A stretch of DNA of 64,000 nucleotides. Origin: Leucobacter exalbidus. Lineage in GTDB: Bacteria; Actinomycetota; Actinomycetes; Actinomycetales; Microbacteriaceae. Location: the NCBI RefSeq assembly GCF_017834145.1, contig NZ_JAFIDA010000001.1, positions 682,001 through 746,000 of the forward strand. Reading direction: 5' to 3'. A program made the translations under genes and the position numbers. Each line of letters starts with the position of its first letter. Position 1 is the stretch's first letter. A model generated the notes under the pieces. The model saw nothing but the letters and a program-made list of their open reading frames with translations, had not been told where the DNA came from and searched no databases. Of the stretch, positions 62,661-64,000 are shown one piece after another.

Positions 62661-64000
62661 CTAGTTGGTCGCGCCGACGAGCTCGCTCGTGACACCGAGC
62701 AGCTCAATTTTCGTGTTTGTTTCGTCAGACTTGCTCGGCACAAAGAACAGCAGCTGGTGCGCTACCTGCTGCACGAGGCGATCCTGTTCACCAGAGAGCC
62801 CCGAGAGCGCGGTGACCGCGTCTTTCGCCTGCGGCTTGTAGCGGCCGCCGTCGGCGTCAACAATCTGCTCTTCGATCACGGTGGTGGCCACGAGGGCCCC
62901 GCCCGCGCCTGTCGACAGGGCGGTCTGCTGCAGCTCGCCCTGGTGCGCGGTCGCGCTGAACTTCATCGTCTGACCCTTGTCGTCAGATTCAACCTGGGCC
63001 TTGGCGGCGCGTGCTTGACCGTAGTTTTCGAGCAGGGTGTCACCGTCGAGGTTGAAGAATTCTGCCTCGGGAATATCGGTGCCGTTCTGCAGCAGGGCCG
63101 CGTAGGCTTCGCCCACCTTAGCCGGCTGCAGCACGAGGGTTTCAAGATCGCCCGAGAGCACCGCGGTGCCCTCCTCTGCGGGTGCGGCCTGCGGCATTGA
63201 GATGCCACCGCGCAGCGCGATGATGCGCGAGACGTGGTAGTTGCTGTGTGCGTTGGCCTGCTGCATGATCATCGCGATCGAGGGTGAAGCGTCTTCGGTG
63301 CCATCGCCAGGGGTCGAGGCCACGGTCACGAACAGGGTGCGTGGCCAGCCCTCGGTGCTCTGCACGAGCTTGTAGTCGAGCTCATCGTGCGTGAGGTTGG
63401 GAGGCACCACCGCGTACTCGGGCATGGCGGCACGAATCGCGTAGTTTGCGGCACGCTGCGCGAGCGCGTCACCGGTGAAACGGGTGGCGAGCAGCTCGGC
63501 GTCAAGCGTCTCATCTGACTCGTCAGCGATGGCCTCGACGTGGCCTACGATGCGCTCGACCTGTGAGCCGGTCACGGGCACGGGAGCAATGCGCGAGTCT
63601 TGTGCGGGGGTCGTCGTTTCTTCGACGACGGCGGTTTCGCCCAGCTGCGGCCAGTAGCTGGCCGTGCACCCTGACAGCCCCAGGGCAAGCGTGACGCCCA
63701 ACGCAGGCAATGCCGCGAAGCGGCGTGCGCGTGGCAGTGCGATGCGGGCGAGCGGCTTGGACCCTGAGTCAGCAGCTGCGGAGCCATCGACCGCGGGGCC
63801 GGTTTCGGCCGCGGGAGCTTCGGCGGCCTCGGGGGCGCCTGAGATATCAGCGGGAGCATCGGTGTGGTCAGCTGCAGGGGCCGCCGCGACGATCGGAGCC
63901 GCGGTCTTCCCCTTGCGCAGCCAGCGCCGGTTGCGCAGGCCCTGCAGCGGGCCCCGGCGACCGCGGCGCGGGCCGAGACCCCGACGGTCGTGATCGACCG
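62661..64000 (-). CDS. Membrane-anchored extracytoplasmic protein, partial (runs off right edge)
   Basis: From the stop at 62661 the frame stays open to the right edge (at least 446 codons), with no ATG or GTG between 63711 and 64000. The N-terminal visible part is Arg/Gly-rich (RRGRRGPLQGLRNRRWLRKG), then Ala/Pro/Glu-rich, then a hydrophobic helix ending in LGLSGCTAS, and a 330-residue extracellular domain that begins with an acidic Thr-rich linker. The helix could be mistaken for a lipoprotein signal with a TTG start at 63710, but no ribosome-binding site is there and the frame continues. The folded part (for example NYAIRAAMPEYAVVPPNLTH) is not recognised. Confidence 0.65.
   Translation of the reverse strand, partial: VDHDRRGLGPRRGRRGPLQGLRNRRWLRKGKTAAPIVAAAPAADHTDAPADISGAPEAAEAPAAETGPAVDGSAAADSGSKPLARIALPRARRFAALPALGVTLALGLSGCTASYWPQLGETAVVEETTTPAQDSRIAPVPVTGSQVERIVGHVEAIADESDETLDAELLATRFTGDALAQRAANYAIRAAMPEYAVVPPNLTHDELDYKLVQSTEGWPRTLFVTVASTPGDGTEDASPSIAMIMQQANAHSNYHVSRIIALRGGISMPQAAPAEEGTAVLSGDLETLVLQPAKVGEAYAALLQNGTDIPEAEFFNLDGDTLLENYGQARAAKAQVESDDKGQTMKFSATAHQGELQQTALSTGAGGALVATTVIEEQIVDADGGRYKPQAKDAVTALSGLSGEQDRLVQQVAHQLLFFVPSKSDETNTKIELLGVTSELVGATN

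Overview
The window is high-GC DNA with dense, mostly short-spaced genes, frequent ATGA overlaps between stop and start codons, and many GTG starts. The gene set (PspC-domain kinase, ANTAR regulator, VKOR, a 13E12/DUF222 HNH protein, actinobacterial nadD-proA-proB-obgE-rpmA-rplU-rne order, gatCAB) points to an actinomycete. The best guess is Microbacteriaceae, near Leucobacter; that family assignment is inference. No prophage, integrase, insertion sequence or CRISPR array was seen.

Left third (1-27.4 kb), metabolic and envelope genes: a partial GluQ-type tRNA-Asp modifying enzyme, an FAD-linked oxidase, pdxY, two fluoride-channel genes, a probable Mn(II) ABC importer with an MntR-like operator, a cutinase-like lipoprotein, a large wall-anchored M28 aminopeptidase, an NYN/OST-HTH protein, GDPD, an EamA transporter and a YbjN-like chaperone. 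An orphan Mrr-N winged-helix gene is divergent from a frameshifted 13E12/HNH gene that has a LexA-type box and a leaderless promoter. A ribokinase/nucleoside hydrolase operon follows. Then comes an envelope-stress-like block: PspC membrane protein, PspC-histidine kinase, NarL regulator, SPFH/SHOCT protein, double zinc-ribbon membrane protein and a small membrane protein.

Middle (27.5-33.4 kb): tRNA-Ala(GGC) with its terminator, then a three-gene SMC-like operon encoding JetA/DUF3375, JetB/DUF4194 and JetC (MukB-like ATPase). It is closed by a 24-bp hairpin and faces a convergent housekeeping gene, so the nuclease subunit JetD expected of a Wadjet system is absent here.

Right half (33.4-64 kb), housekeeping genes mostly on the minus strand: rsfS, an acidic A/E/P-rich membrane protein, nadD, proA, proB, obgE, rpmA, rplU, rne, VKOR (plus), coaE, DUF4126 (plus), rpsA, polA, a hotdog thioesterase (plus), pdtaR-like regulator, tRNA-Leu(CAA), gatBAC, tag, ligA, mnmA, a NifS-type cysteine desulfurase, a cysteine-less thioredoxin/TPR protein and a membrane protein running off the right edge. 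The desulfurase next to mnmA fits sulfur delivery for tRNA thiolation. Most convergent gene ends are separated by strong hairpins.

The observations most worth a second look are the JetABC operon without JetD, the Psp-like block without PspA, the SOS-type leaderless promoter on a broken 13E12 gene beside an orphan Mrr-N protein, and an over-represented 10-bp palindrome GATCCGGATC.
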